From NCBI RefSeq assembly GCF_001189845.1, contig NZ_LFLZ01000029.1:38567-102566 (forward strand): a stretch of DNA of 64,000 bases. Reading direction: 5' to 3'. This DNA comes from Bradyrhizobium tropiciagri (GTDB lineage Bacteria; Pseudomonadota; Alphaproteobacteria; Rhizobiales; Xanthobacteraceae). The position numbers and the translations under genes are program-made. Positions 1 through 8,554 of this stretch are shown piece by piece. Within the stretch, counting starts at the first letter, position 1; each line of letters opens with the position of its first letter. The notes beneath the pieces were generated by a model. The model had not been told where the DNA came from. It ran no database searches and saw nothing but the letters and a program-made list of their open reading frames with translations.

Positions 1-45
1 GACATTGAGTTTTTTTTCGAATCACTCGCCAAACAACGCGGTGTC

Positions 46-146
46 ATCACCCGCGAAAGCGGGTGATCCAGTATTCCAGAGACGTCCGTGCTTGAGCGGA
101 GAGGCCGCGGCGTACTGGATCGCCCGATCGAGCCGGGCGATGACAG
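46..146. repeat. Intergenic palindromic repeat, family R6
   Basis: A perfect 9-bp hairpin (ATCACCCGC, GAAA loop, GCGGGTGAT, 46-67) is followed by TCCAGTA pairing with TACTGGA at 113-119 and by a CGCCCG/CGGGCG stem at 121-139. A related hairpin followed by CCAGTACGCCGCGG occurs at 14639-14685. Bases 1-189 hold no gene that I can support. Confidence 0.6.
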
Positions 147-189
147 TTGAAGATGGGGATACAGCTTCGCGTTCTTGACCGCAGCGCCC

Positions 190-1110
190 TCACCGCACCG
201 CCCCCGGCCTGCTCTTCACGTGATCGATGAAGGCGCGCAGCTTCGGCATGATTTGGCGGTGGCCGGGATAGTAGAGAAACACGCCCGGCGTCGTCGGCGC
301 GAATGGCTCCAGCACGCGGACGAGCTTCTTCTCCCTCACGGCGCCGGTGACGAGCGGCGCGGGCACCTGCGCCAATCCGACACCTTCGATCGCCGCACCG
401 ACCAGCGTCGGGAAATCATGGCCGATGAAGGATCCCGATACGGAAAGCTCGATCGAACGGCCGTTGTCGTTCAGCGACCATGGCGCCAGCCCGCCGTTCG
501 ATCGCCGCAGCCGCAGGCAGGCGTGATCGCGCAGATCGTCCGGACGCTTCGGCCGGCCGCGGCGCGCGAGATAGTCCGGGCTGCCGACGATGGCGAAAGG
601 AAACGGCTTGGTCAGGCGCACCGCGACCATGTCGGGGTTGATGAATTGGCCCATCCGGATGCCGGCATCGAAGCCGCCGGCGGCGAGGTCGACCAACTCC
701 TCGCTGGCGGCGAGCTCGACTTCAATCTCGGGATAGGCCTTGCAGAATGAGGCGATCAGCGGCTCGAGCAGGATCGGCACCACCGAGCGCGGCACGGTGA
801 GCCGCAGCAGCCCGGCCGGCTTCTGCCCGAGTTCGCGCGCGGCGCCGCTTGCGGCCACCAGTTCCTCGAACGCGGGCCTTGCGCGCGCCAGGAAGCGTTC
901 GCCGGCTTCGGTGAGGCCGACGCTGCGGGTGGTGCGGATGAACAGCACGGCGCCGAGGCGCGCCTCGAGCGCGCGCACCGCCTGGCTGATCGCCGACGGT
1001 GTGACCGCGAGCTCGGTCGCCGCACGGCGAAAGCTGCGATGCTGGGCGACGCTGAGGAACGCCTCCACGCCGTCGAGCGCCCCCTGCCGGACTGTGAAGT
1101 TCTGCTTCAT
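190..1110 (-). CDS. LysR family transcriptional regulator
   Basis: A 306-residue protein of normal LysR length. The N-terminal winged helix-turn-helix spans about residues 13-72 (RRAATELAVTPSAISQAV, then the LTEAG wing-linker); the effector-binding domain runs from about residue 95 to 300, with the usual LRLTVPRS and DAGIRMG segments. It would bind DNA in the cytoplasm in response to a small ligand that the sequence does not reveal. It is divergent from the small exported protein starting at 1234, with 123 bp between them, so that gene and the membrane protein after it are the likely targets. The ATG at 1110 is the start nearest the helix-turn-helix. Family assignment is secure; target and ligand are inference. 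Confidence 0.9.
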   Translation of the reverse strand: MKQNFTVRQGALDGVEAFLSVAQHRSFRRAATELAVTPSAISQAVRALEARLGAVLFIRTTRSVGLTEAGERFLARARPAFEELVAASGAARELGQKPAGLLRLTVPRSVVPILLEPLIASFCKAYPEIEVELAASEELVDLAAGGFDAGIRMGQFINPDMVAVRLTKPFPFAIVGSPDYLARRGRPKRPDDLRDHACLRLRRSNGGLAPWSLNDNGRSIELSVSGSFIGHDFPTLVGAAIEGVGLAQVPAPLVTGAVREKKLVRVLEPFAPTTPGVFLYYPGHRQIMPKLRAFIDHVKSRPGAVR

Positions 1111-1233
1111 GGCCCGTCAACATTATCGCGAATAGTCGCCCACGGAAAGCCGCCCTAGATCGGAAGCGACAGCGCGACGCGCGCTGATCGACGCAACATC
1201 ACGACGTCAGCCGTGAACGGAGACCTGCGACCG

Positions 1234-1653
1234 ATGAAAACGATCCGTCACACAATCCTCGCCCTCACCCTCACTTTGACAGGCGCCACCACCATGACCG
1301 CTCCCTCCCCTGCCCAAGCCCAAGCTCAAGGACAAGCTCAAGCCATCCACACGATAACCACCGGCGTGATCGTCATCCTGACCGTCAAGGCGGACGTCAC
1401 CCGCGAACAGGTGATGGCCGTGATGCCGGATGAAATCCGCCAGACCGTGCAGCTCTATCTCAATGGCAAGGTGCGCGAATGGTATTCGCGGGCCGACGGG
1501 CGCGGCGTCGTCTTTTTGCTCGACGCGAAGGACACCGCCGAGGCGCACACGATCATGGAAGGCCTGCCGCTGTCCAAGCTTGACATCATGGACCACGACT
1601 ACATCGCGGTCGGCCCGCTGCTGCCGCTCCGCCTGCTGGTCGGCAAGTCCTGA
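1234..1653 (+). CDS. Exported muconolactone isomerase/YciI-like small protein
   Basis: About 139 residues from the ATG at 1234, which follows a GGAGA element 10 nt upstream; an in-frame ATG at 1213 would put seven residues before the MKTIRH signal-peptide start. The signal peptide covers about residues 1-30, ends near AQAQ and is followed by a Q/A-rich linker. The mature part (VIVILTVKADVTREQV, EIRQTVQLYLNGKVREWY, DYIAVGPLLPL) has the pattern of small ferredoxin-like folds such as muconolactone isomerase or YciI. No catalytic residues can be named with certainty. It lies 62 bp before a membrane protein on the same strand and faces a LysR gene, so these probably form a regulated pair. Function is unknown. 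Confidence 0.65.
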   Translation: MKTIRHTILALTLTLTGATTMTAPSPAQAQAQGQAQAIHTITTGVIVILTVKADVTREQVMAVMPDEIRQTVQLYLNGKVREWYSRADGRGVVFLLDAKDTAEAHTIMEGLPLSKLDIMDHDYIAVGPLLPLRLLVGKS

Positions 1654-1715
1654 GCGCAAGCCGAGGCCGAACCCGATCGACGGGTTCGGCCTTGCGACCA
1701 CATCGACAACAGAGG

Positions 1716-2231
1716 ATGCCGGCCGTGCCAATCAGTCTCAACATTCCATTCCTGCTCAGCGTCGCCGGAGCATTTCTGACGAGTGCCGTGGTGGCCGCCA
1801 CCTATGTCTGGCCGGCGCTCCGCGCGCTGCCGCGCCATGAGGCGCTCCGGCTTCTCGCCGCTTTCCATGCCTTCCGGTTTCTCGGGATGAACTTCCTGGT
1901 CACAGGCTTCGTGTCGCCGCAGGTGAACCCGGTGTTTGCCGGCGCGGTCGGCTGGGGCGATCTGACCGCCGCTGTTCTCGCGCTGCTCGCGATGGCGGCG
2001 CTGTCGTGGCGCTGGCCGATCGCCCTTCCGATCGTCTGGCTGTTCAACATCTGGGGCACGCTGGATCTTCTCAACGCTTATTACATGGGCGCGACGAAGA
2101 ACGCGGATCCCGGCCTGTTCGGCGCCGGCATCTACATTCCGGCGCTGTATGTGCCGTTGCTGCTGGTGAGCCACGTGATGATATTCATGCTGCTGATGCG
2201 GGCCAAGAAGGCAGAAGTCGCAGAAGCGTAG
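1716..2231 (+). CDS. Integral membrane protein, unknown function
   Basis: About 171 residues, nearly all hydrophobic, with roughly five membrane segments (for example IPFLLSVAGAFLTSAVVAA near the N-terminus and VPLLLVSHVMIFMLLM near the C-terminus). The ATG at 1716 follows an AGAGG element; the frame also opens at 1692, but those extra residues are charged and lie before the first membrane segment. It follows the exported protein by 62 bp on the same strand and is probably cotranscribed with it. I do not recognise the family and see no catalytic motif. Confidence 0.6.
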   Translation: MPAVPISLNIPFLLSVAGAFLTSAVVAATYVWPALRALPRHEALRLLAAFHAFRFLGMNFLVTGFVSPQVNPVFAGAVGWGDLTAAVLALLAMAALSWRWPIALPIVWLFNIWGTLDLLNAYYMGATKNADPGLFGAGIYIPALYVPLLLVSHVMIFMLLMRAKKAEVAEA

Positions 2232-2310
2232 GATGGGTAGAGCGAAGCGAAACCCATCAAGTCGAACCCGCGGCACGATGATGGGTATCGCTGCGCTCCA
2301 CCCATCCTAC
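2228..2310. repeat. Palindromic repeat R1 (GTAGGATGGGT family)
   Basis: The arms GTAGGATGGGT and ACCCATCCTAC bracket an inner inverted part (AAACCCATCA and TGATGGGTAT). Near-identical copies lie at 35260-35344 and 38186-38270. The left arm overlaps the last bases of the preceding gene, so the stop codon at 2229-2231 is part of the repeat. Confidence 0.8.
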
Positions 2311-2322
2311 AGGCCACTTCGA

Positions 2323-2430
2323 CCCGTCATCCTGAGGTGCGAGCGGAGCGAGCCTCGAAGGATGCACGGCCCGGCTGGTGGCCGTTCGCCCTTCGAGACG
2401 GCCGCTTCGCGGCCTCCTCAGGGTGACGGG
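2323..2430. repeat. Palindromic repeat R2 (CCCGTCATCCTGAGG family)
   Basis: An inverted repeat opening CCCGTCATCCTGAGG and closing CCTCAGGGTGACGGG, with TCGAAGGATG near the middle. Other copies lie at 9627, 14719, 23247, 26484, 35374 and 38284. It sits between two convergent genes. Confidence 0.8.
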
Positions 2431-2479
2431 ACTCGGAGTGCAGCACGCGGCTCCATCACCGCCATGATGTCGCGTGCGA

Positions 2480-2935
2480 TCAAAACGGTAGCGCCACGCC
2501 GGTCTTGATTTCTTTCAGGATCACATTGGTGCGGACGTGGCGGATGCCGGGGATGCGGAACATGAACTCGTCGAGGAATTTGTTGTAGGCGTCCATGTCG
2601 CGCACCACGACGCGCAGATGGTAGTCGGCATCGCCTGTGGTCGCGAAGCATTCCAGCACCTCGCGACGCTGCATCACCCGCGCGACGAACTCGTCGACGA
2701 ACTTCACGTCGTGCCGCTCCAGCGAGACGTGCAGGATCGCCGAGGTCGCAAAGCCCGCGCGCTCGCGCGCCACCAGCGCCGAATAGCCTGAAATAACGCC
2801 GGACTCTTCCAGCGCGCGGACCCGGCGCCAGCACGCCGAGGTCGACATCCCGACAGTGTCGGCAAGTTGCTGGTTGGTGGCGCGGCCGTCCTTTTGCAGT
2901 TCGGCGAGAATTCGCTCGTCTTGCTCTTCGACCAT
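2480..2935 (-). CDS. Lrp/AsnC family transcriptional regulator
   Basis: 151 residues from the ATG at 2935, the normal Lrp length; the frame stays open further upstream, but that part would overlap the palindromic control region. The AsnC-type helix-turn-helix is at residues 5-60 (ERILAELQKDGRATNQQLA, then STSACWRRVRALEESGVI), followed by the RAM ligand-binding domain with the conserved TTGDADYHLRVVVRDM turn. It is divergent from the indolepyruvate oxidoreductase gene (158 bp gap) and probably controls it, sensing an amino acid or its keto acid. The family is clear; target and effector are inferred from position. Confidence 0.92.
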   Translation of the reverse strand: MVEEQDERILAELQKDGRATNQQLADTVGMSTSACWRRVRALEESGVISGYSALVARERAGFATSAILHVSLERHDVKFVDEFVARVMQRREVLECFATTGDADYHLRVVVRDMDAYNKFLDEFMFRIPGIRHVRTNVILKEIKTGVALPF

Positions 2936-2951
2936 GTCGGCGCCTCCGGTT

Positions 2952-3036
2952 TGGTAGATCTTACCACATTTTGCCAATTTCGGCAATTTTCTACCGAATC
3001 CAGGGCGCAGGGAGAATACATAGGTAAGACCTACCA
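2952..3036. promoter_or_regulatory. Dyads in the Lrp/oxidoreductase divergent promoter
   Basis: Three dyads lie in the 158-bp divergent gap: TGGTA-GATCT-TACCA (2952-2966), TTGCC-AATTTC-GGCAA (2971-2986) and GGTA-AGACC-TACC (3023-3035). The first and third share GGTA-N5-TACC and lie 71 bp apart, close to seven helical turns. Their arrangement suits cooperative binding of an Lrp-type octamer. The dyads are seen; the protein that binds is inferred from the adjacent regulator gene. Confidence 0.55.
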
Positions 3037-3092
3037 GGCCCACAGGCATAGCCTTGTCCAATCAGACATTTCGATTCCCGGAAAGGTCACTC

Positions 3093-6000
3093 ATGGGCCA
3101 GATGCCGCTGCTCGACGCCTACCAGCTGTCCGAGCGCTACAGCAGGGAGCGCGGCCGCGTCTTCCTCACCGGCACGCAGGCGATCGTGCGCATCGCGCTC
3201 GACCAGATCAGGCGCGACCGTGCGAGCGGACTCAACACCGCGGGCTTCATCTCAGGCTATCGCGGCTCGCCGCTCGGCGGCGTCGATCTCGAACTGTGGA
3301 AGATCGGCGCGCTGCTGAAAGACAGCCGCATCGAATTCCTGCCCGCCGTCAATGAGGACCTCGCCGCGACCGCCGTGCTCGGCTCGCAGCAGGTCGAGAC
3401 GCAGAGGGACCGCGAGGTCGATGGCGTGTTCGGGCTGTGGTACGGCAAGGGCCCCGGCGTCGATCGCTCCGGCGATGCGCTGAAGCACGGCAACGCCTAC
3501 GGCTCCTCGCCGTATGGCGGCGTGCTGGTCGTCGCCGGCGACGATCATGGCTGCGTGTCGTCCTCGATGCCGCACCAGTCCGATGTTGCGTTCATGAGCT
3601 GGTTCATGCCGACGCTGCATCCGGCCGATGTCGGCGAATATCTGGCGTTCGGCGAATACGGCTACGCGCTGAGCCGGTTCTCCGGCATGTGGGTCGGCTT
3701 CAAGGCGATCTCGGAGATCGTCGAGTCCGGCGCCTCGGTCGAGCTGCCCGCACCGCGCCGTTTCATACAGCCGGATTTCGTGCCGCCGCCGGGCGGCCTG
3801 CACTATCGCTGGCCGGATCTGCCGGGCCCGCAGATCGAGGAACGGCTGGAGGCGAAGAAGCACGCGGTCTACGCGTTTGCAAAAGCCAATCCGATCGACC
3901 GCCGCATCTACGGCATCAAGGACGCGACCTACGGCATCGTCACCACCGGCAAGGCGCATCTCGATCTGATGGAGGCGCTGCGGCTGGTCGGGCTAGATGA
4001 GGCCGCATGCCGCCGCTTCGGCATCGACATCTACAAGGTCGGCATGGTGTGGCCGCTGGCCCTGCACGACGCGATGGAGTTCGTGACCGGCAAGCGCGAG
4101 ATCCTGGTGGTCGAGGAGAAGCGCGGCATCATCGAGAGCCAGTTCAAGGAATATTTCTACGACTATCCCGGCGCCAAGCCGGAGCGGATGGTCGGCAAGC
4201 ATGATGAAACCGGCGCACGGCTGATCTCCTGGACCGGCGAATTGTCGCCGCGGATGCTCGCCGACGTGCTGGCGCGGCGGCTCGATCCGATGTTTCCGGA
4301 GTTGCAGCTCGCCCGCCGCGTCGCGGCGCTGGTGCCGGAGCAGGACCGCATGATCGCGGTGCCGGGCGCGGCGCGCACGCCGTATTTCTGCTCGGGCTGC
4401 CCGCACAACACCTCGACGAAGGTGCCCGAGGGCTCCAAGGCGCTGGCCGGGATCGGCTGTCATTTCATGGCGAGCTGGATGGACCGCGAGACCTCGTCTC
4501 TGATCCAGATGGGCGGCGAGGGCGTCAACTGGGCGGCGTCGTCGAAATTCACCGGCAACAGTCACGTGTTTCAGAATCTCGGCGAAGGCACCTATTATCA
4601 CTCCGGCTCGATGGCGATCCGGCAGGCGATCGCGGCGAAGGCCAACATCACCTACAAGATCCTGTTCAATGACGCGGTGGCGATGACCGGCGGCCAGCCG
4701 GTCGACGGCCCGGTCAGCGTGCACGCGATCGCCCATAGCGTGCGCGCCGAAGGCGTGTCGCGGATCGCACTGGTGTCGGATGTGTCAGCGCATTTCTCGC
4801 CGGCCGACCTGCCGGTGGGCGTCACCATCCACGCGCGCGAGGAGATGGACGCCGTTCAGCGCGAGCTGCGCCAAATTCCCGGCGTCACCGTGCTGATCTA
4901 TCAGCAGACCTGCGCCACCGAAAAGCGGCGGCGGCGCAAGCGCGGCACGATCAAGGATCCCGCGCGCTTTGCCTACATCAACGACCTCGTCTGCGAGGGC
5001 TGCGGCGACTGCTCGGTGGAATCCAATTGCCTCAGCGTCGAGCCGAAGGAGACGCCGTTCGGCCGCAAGCGCAAGATCAACCTCTCGACCTGCAACAAGG
5101 ATTTTTCCTGCCTCAACGGCTTCTGCCCGAGCTTTGTCACCATCGAGGGCGGCAAGCGGCGGGCCAAGAGCGCAAGCGCGATCGATCCGCTGGCGCGCGC
5201 CGCCGCACTGCCGGCGCCGGAGTTCGCGACACTCGACAAGCCTTATGATCTCCTCGTCACCGGTGTCGGCGGCACCGGCGTCATCACGGTCGGCGCACTG
5301 ATCGCGATGGCGGCGCATCTCGAGGGCCGCGGCGTGTCGGTGCTCGACTTCACCGGTTTCGCGCAGAAATTCGGCCCGGTGCTGAGCTATCTGCGGCTCG
5401 CGGCTACACCCGACGCGCTGCATCAGGTGCGGATCGACCAGGGCGCAGCCGACGCGCTGATCGGCTGCGACCTCGTGGTGAGCTCGTCCGCTAAAGCCTC
5501 CGGCACCTACCGCAACGGCATGCGCGCAGCGGTCAACATCGCCGAGATGCCGACCGGCGACGTGGTGCGCTTCCGCGATGCCGACCTTGCCTCGCCCGTT
5601 CGCCTGCGCGCCATCGAGCGGGTGATCGGGCCGGGCAACCTCACCACCATCGACGCCAACGCGCTGGCCGAGCGGCTGCTCGGCGACAGCGTCTACGCCA
5701 ATATCATGATGCTCGGCTTTGCCTGGCAGCAGGGCCTGGTGCCGGTGTCGCTGGACGCACTGACCCGCGCGATCGAACTGAACGGCGTCGCCATCGAGCG
5801 CAACAAGCAGGCGCTGGCCTGGGGCCGGCTCGCCTTTGCCGATCCGGACTTCCTGCCGAAGGCCGAGCACGCTGTCGTCAGCACGCCTGAGACACTGGAG
5901 CAGATGATCGCGCGCCGCGCCGACTTCCTCACCGGCTATCAGAACGCGGCCTATGCCGCGCGCTATCGCGCCACGGTCGAGCGCGTCCGCCGCGCCGAGG

Positions 6001-6749
6001 CCGCGCTCAGCAGTAACCGCGAAGACGGTGCGCCCCCTCTCCCGCTTGCGGGGGAGGCTTGGGGTGGGGGTCTCACCGCGAGTCGCACTGCGGAGAGAGC
6101 CCCCACCCGCAACGCATCTGGCGATGCGTTACGGCCTCCCCCGCAAGCGGGAGAGGCGGGAGCAAGTGGCTCTGCCGTCGCGAACGATCGGAATCACCCA
6201 CTCACCGACGCCGTGGCCCGGTCGCTGTTCAAGCTGATGGCCTACAAGGACGAATACGAGGTGGCGCGGCTGCATATGCAGGCGGGTTTCCTCGACGAGC
6301 TCAAGCGCACATTCGATGGCGACTTCACGGTGCAGTATCATCTCGCCCCGCCCTTCCTCCCGGCGCGGCTGGATGCGCGGGGCCGGCCGAGGAAGCGCGC
6401 GTTCGGGCAATGGATCCAGGCGCCGCTGCGGCTGCTCGCGCGGCTGAAGGGACTGCGCGGCACGCCGTTCGACGTATTCGGCTACACCGCGGAGCGCCGC
6501 GCCGAGCGGGAGCTGATCACGTGGTACGAGGCGCTGATCGATATGATCATCGGCAAGCTCGATGCCGCCCGCCTGCCCGATCTCACAACGATTGCAAAGG
6601 TGCCGATGGAGATCCGCGGCTACGGGCCGGTCAAGGACGCCGCGATCGACAAGACCAAGGCGGAGGTGGCGCGGCTCGTCGCGCTTCTCACCTCCGCCCC
6701 GTCGGATACGGACGACGGCTCAGGCCGCCGCGCCGCGCTTGGCGGGTGA
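3093..6749 (+). CDS. Indolepyruvate ferredoxin oxidoreductase, fused single-chain form
   Basis: About 1218 residues. It oxidatively decarboxylates aryl pyruvates (indolepyruvate, phenylpyruvate) to acyl-CoA while reducing ferredoxin; the alpha- and beta-type parts are fused, as is common in proteobacteria. N-terminal thiamine-enzyme domain with GYRGSPLGG near residue 52; FCSGCPHNTSTK near 431; Cys-rich 4Fe-4S segments near 633 (VCEGCGDCSVESNC) and 670 (NKDFSCLNGFCPS); gamma-type nucleotide-binding GVGGTGVI near 725. The ATG at 3093 has GGAAAGG 7 nt upstream and is preferred to an in-frame TTG at 3054. Residues about 980-1022 are encoded by an in-frame palindromic repeat, which is very unusual. 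The 3' end overlaps the convergent symporter gene by 30 bp. Confidence 0.92.
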   Translation: MGQMPLLDAYQLSERYSRERGRVFLTGTQAIVRIALDQIRRDRASGLNTAGFISGYRGSPLGGVDLELWKIGALLKDSRIEFLPAVNEDLAATAVLGSQQVETQRDREVDGVFGLWYGKGPGVDRSGDALKHGNAYGSSPYGGVLVVAGDDHGCVSSSMPHQSDVAFMSWFMPTLHPADVGEYLAFGEYGYALSRFSGMWVGFKAISEIVESGASVELPAPRRFIQPDFVPPPGGLHYRWPDLPGPQIEERLEAKKHAVYAFAKANPIDRRIYGIKDATYGIVTTGKAHLDLMEALRLVGLDEAACRRFGIDIYKVGMVWPLALHDAMEFVTGKREILVVEEKRGIIESQFKEYFYDYPGAKPERMVGKHDETGARLISWTGELSPRMLADVLARRLDPMFPELQLARRVAALVPEQDRMIAVPGAARTPYFCSGCPHNTSTKVPEGSKALAGIGCHFMASWMDRETSSLIQMGGEGVNWAASSKFTGNSHVFQNLGEGTYYHSGSMAIRQAIAAKANITYKILFNDAVAMTGGQPVDGPVSVHAIAHSVRAEGVSRIALVSDVSAHFSPADLPVGVTIHAREEMDAVQRELRQIPGVTVLIYQQTCATEKRRRRKRGTIKDPARFAYINDLVCEGCGDCSVESNCLSVEPKETPFGRKRKINLSTCNKDFSCLNGFCPSFVTIEGGKRRAKSASAIDPLARAAALPAPEFATLDKPYDLLVTGVGGTGVITVGALIAMAAHLEGRGVSVLDFTGFAQKFGPVLSYLRLAATPDALHQVRIDQGAADALIGCDLVVSSSAKASGTYRNGMRAAVNIAEMPTGDVVRFRDADLASPVRLRAIERVIGPGNLTTIDANALAERLLGDSVYANIMMLGFAWQQGLVPVSLDALTRAIELNGVAIERNKQALAWGRLAFADPDFLPKAEHAVVSTPETLEQMIARRADFLTGYQNAAYAARYRATVERVRRAEAALSSNREDGAPPLPLAGEAWGGGLTASRTAERAPTRNASGDALRPPPQAGEAGASGSAVANDRNHPLTDAVARSLFKLMAYKDEYEVARLHMQAGFLDELKRTFDGDFTVQYHLAPPFLPARLDARGRPRKRAFGQWIQAPLRLLARLKGLRGTPFDVFGYTAERRAERELITWYEALIDMIIGKLDAARLPDLTTIAKVPMEIRGYGPVKDAAIDKTKAEVARLVALLTSAPSDTDDGSGRRAALGG
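6031..6160. repeat. Palindromic repeat R4 inserted in frame inside a coding gene
   Basis: Left arm GCCCCCTCTCCCGC...GGGGGAGGC and right arm GCCTCCCCCGCAAGCGGGAGAGGC, with AACGCATC/GATGCGTT inside the right half. This is the same family as the intergenic elements at 12151, 16680, 32556 and 62641. Here it has no stop codon in the frame of the oxidoreductase and adds a Pro/Gly/Ala-rich peptide between the gamma-type domain and the conserved C-terminal segment that begins LTDAVARSLFKLMAYKDE. Confidence 0.85.
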
Positions 6750-8210
6750 GATCAGGCCGACCACGACGGTCGCCAGCACCGCCACCACGACGTTGAGCAA
6801 GAGCGCACCGAGCCCGACATAGAATGTGTAGCTGGCATCGCCGAGCGAGATACTGGCGAGCGGCTTCAGCCCGTTGCTCCATGCCGTGTAGGTGCCCCAG
6901 CCGATGCCGACGGCCCAGCCGAGCAGCAGGCCCTCGGCGCGGAACCAGACGGTGAACAGGCCGAACACCAGCGCCGGCAGCGTCTGCACGATCCAGAGGC
7001 CGCCGAGCAGTTGCAGGTCGAGCGCATATTGCGTCGGCAGGAACAGAATGAAGGCGAGCGCGCCGACCTTCACCACCAGCGAGGTGATCTTCGCCACCGA
7101 GGCCTCACCGGCATGCGAGACGTCCGGATTGACGTAGGACTTCCAGACATTGCGGGTGAACAGATTGGCGGCGCCGATGCTCATCACCGCGGCCGGCACC
7201 AGCGCACCGATCGCGATCGCCGCGAACGCGAAGCCCGCGAACCATTCCGGGAACAGGGTCTTGAACAGCATCGGCACCACGTCGTTCGGCGACGTCACCT
7301 TGATGTTCGCGGCATAGGCCATGTAGCCGAGCAGCGCGATCAGGCCGAGCAAGAGCGTATAGGCCGGCAGCAGGATCGCATTCTTGCGGATGGTATCCGC
7401 CGACTTCGAGGCGAAGATGCCGGTCAGCGTGTGTGGATACATGAACGCCGCAAGCGCCGAGCCGAGCGCCAGCGTCGCATACGGCAGATACTGCCCGGGC
7501 TTCAGCGTCAGCCCGGTGGCGCCGCCCTTCGCGGTAAAGGCGTCGTTGGCGGCCGAGAACACCGCGCCATAGCCGCCGAGCTTCGAGGGCACCACGACCA
7601 CCGCCGTCAGCACCACGATGTAGATCATGATGTCCTTGACGAAGGCGATCAGCGCCGGCGCGCGCAGGCCGGAGCTATAGGTATAGAGCGCAAGGATCAC
7701 GAAGGCGGCGATGATCGGCAGCTCGCCGGTCAGGCCCATCGCCTTGATCACGACCTCCATGCCGATCAGCTGGAGCGCGATGTAGGGCATGGTCGCGACC
7801 AGGCCGGTCAGCGCCACTGCGAGCTCGAGCGCGCGCGAGCCATAGGCGCCGTGGACGACATCCGCGGCGGTGACGTAGCCGTTGGCATGCGCCTTCTTCC
7901 ACAGCACCGGCATCACGGCGAATACGAAGGGATAGACGATGATGGTGTAGGGCAGCGCGAAGAAGCCGTAGGCGCCGACTGCATAGACCAGCGCCGGCAC
8001 TGCGATCACGGTGTAGGCGGTGTAGAAATCGCCGCCGACCAGGAACCAGGTGATCCAGGTGCCGAACTGGCGGCCGCCAAGACCCCATTCGTCGAGATGC
8101 TCGCTGACCGGGCCGGATTTCCAGCGCGCGGCGAAGAAGCCCATCACGGTGACGAGAGCGAAGAAGAAGACGAAAACGGAGAGCGCCACCCAGGCGATGT
8201 GATCGGTCAT
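6720..8210 (-). CDS. Sodium:solute symporter (SSS family), MctP-like
   Basis: 496 residues with about 13 membrane segments, the normal layout and length for the SSS family. Early GLGGRQFGTWITWFLVGG and FYTAYTVIAVPALVY segments and the IALQLIGMEVVIKAMG region match permeases such as rhizobial MctP, which import monocarboxylates or amino acids with sodium or protons. The ATG at 8210 is chosen because the first membrane helix follows 6 residues later; an in-frame codon at 8240 lies inside the upstream gene. The DUF3311 gene ends 10 bp upstream, and this pairing is typical. Substrate is not decided by sequence. Its 3' end overlaps the convergent oxidoreductase gene. Confidence 0.88.
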   Translation of the reverse strand: MTDHIAWVALSVFVFFFALVTVMGFFAARWKSGPVSEHLDEWGLGGRQFGTWITWFLVGGDFYTAYTVIAVPALVYAVGAYGFFALPYTIIVYPFVFAVMPVLWKKAHANGYVTAADVVHGAYGSRALELAVALTGLVATMPYIALQLIGMEVVIKAMGLTGELPIIAAFVILALYTYSSGLRAPALIAFVKDIMIYIVVLTAVVVVPSKLGGYGAVFSAANDAFTAKGGATGLTLKPGQYLPYATLALGSALAAFMYPHTLTGIFASKSADTIRKNAILLPAYTLLLGLIALLGYMAYAANIKVTSPNDVVPMLFKTLFPEWFAGFAFAAIAIGALVPAAVMSIGAANLFTRNVWKSYVNPDVSHAGEASVAKITSLVVKVGALAFILFLPTQYALDLQLLGGLWIVQTLPALVFGLFTVWFRAEGLLLGWAVGIGWGTYTAWSNGLKPLASISLGDASYTFYVGLGALLLNVVVAVLATVVVGLISPAKRGAAA

Positions 8211-8220
8211 GGCTGCCCCC

Positions 8221-8406
8221 TCACCGCTGCTCGTCGGCATCGGGCCGCTGGCTGCGATAGACCAGCCAGATCAGCAGCGAGGAGATCGGCACCCAGGCGA
8301 GCTGGTACCAGTAGAAGAAGGGAAAGCCGAACAGCGACGGCTCGACGAAATTATAGAACGGCACCCATAGCAAGCCGATGAACGGCAGCAGCAACAGAAT
8401 CCACAT
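8221..8406 (-). CDS. DUF3311 family small membrane protein, symporter partner
   Basis: 61 residues with two membrane helices (ILLLLPFIGLLWVPFYNF and FYWYQLAWVPISSLLIWLVY) and a short charged tail. DUF3311 proteins are encoded just upstream of SSS-type permeases and probably act as small accessory subunits, though the role is not established. It ends 10 bp before the symporter start, so the two should be cotranscribed. The start at 8406 (MWILLLL) is chosen over an in-frame ATG at 8436 because the helix begins at once. Confidence 0.82.
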   Translation of the reverse strand: MWILLLLPFIGLLWVPFYNFVEPSLFGFPFFYWYQLAWVPISSLLIWLVYRSQRPDADEQR

Positions 8407-8554
8407 GGTCCTCTCCCAGCCCGGGGCGTGATCCAAACCGGCAGGGTTGCCGGCGTCCCGTCATCAACGACCCCAGGAACCATTCGTTGCGTCTAGAATC
8501 ACAGTTACGGCATGGCGATGCAAAAAGATGTGATCGCCGTGCCGGGTGGGCAGC

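Noticed and set aside
2323..2430. CRISPR array or insertion-sequence ends at the repeat clusters
   Set aside because: The repeats are single inverted elements dispersed over the window, not regularly spaced direct repeats, and no transposase frame lies between any two.
4785..5870. A 361-residue minus-strand open frame inside the oxidoreductase gene
   Set aside because: The plus strand encodes conserved Fe-S and nucleotide-binding motifs here; the minus frame has no motif and typical shadow composition.
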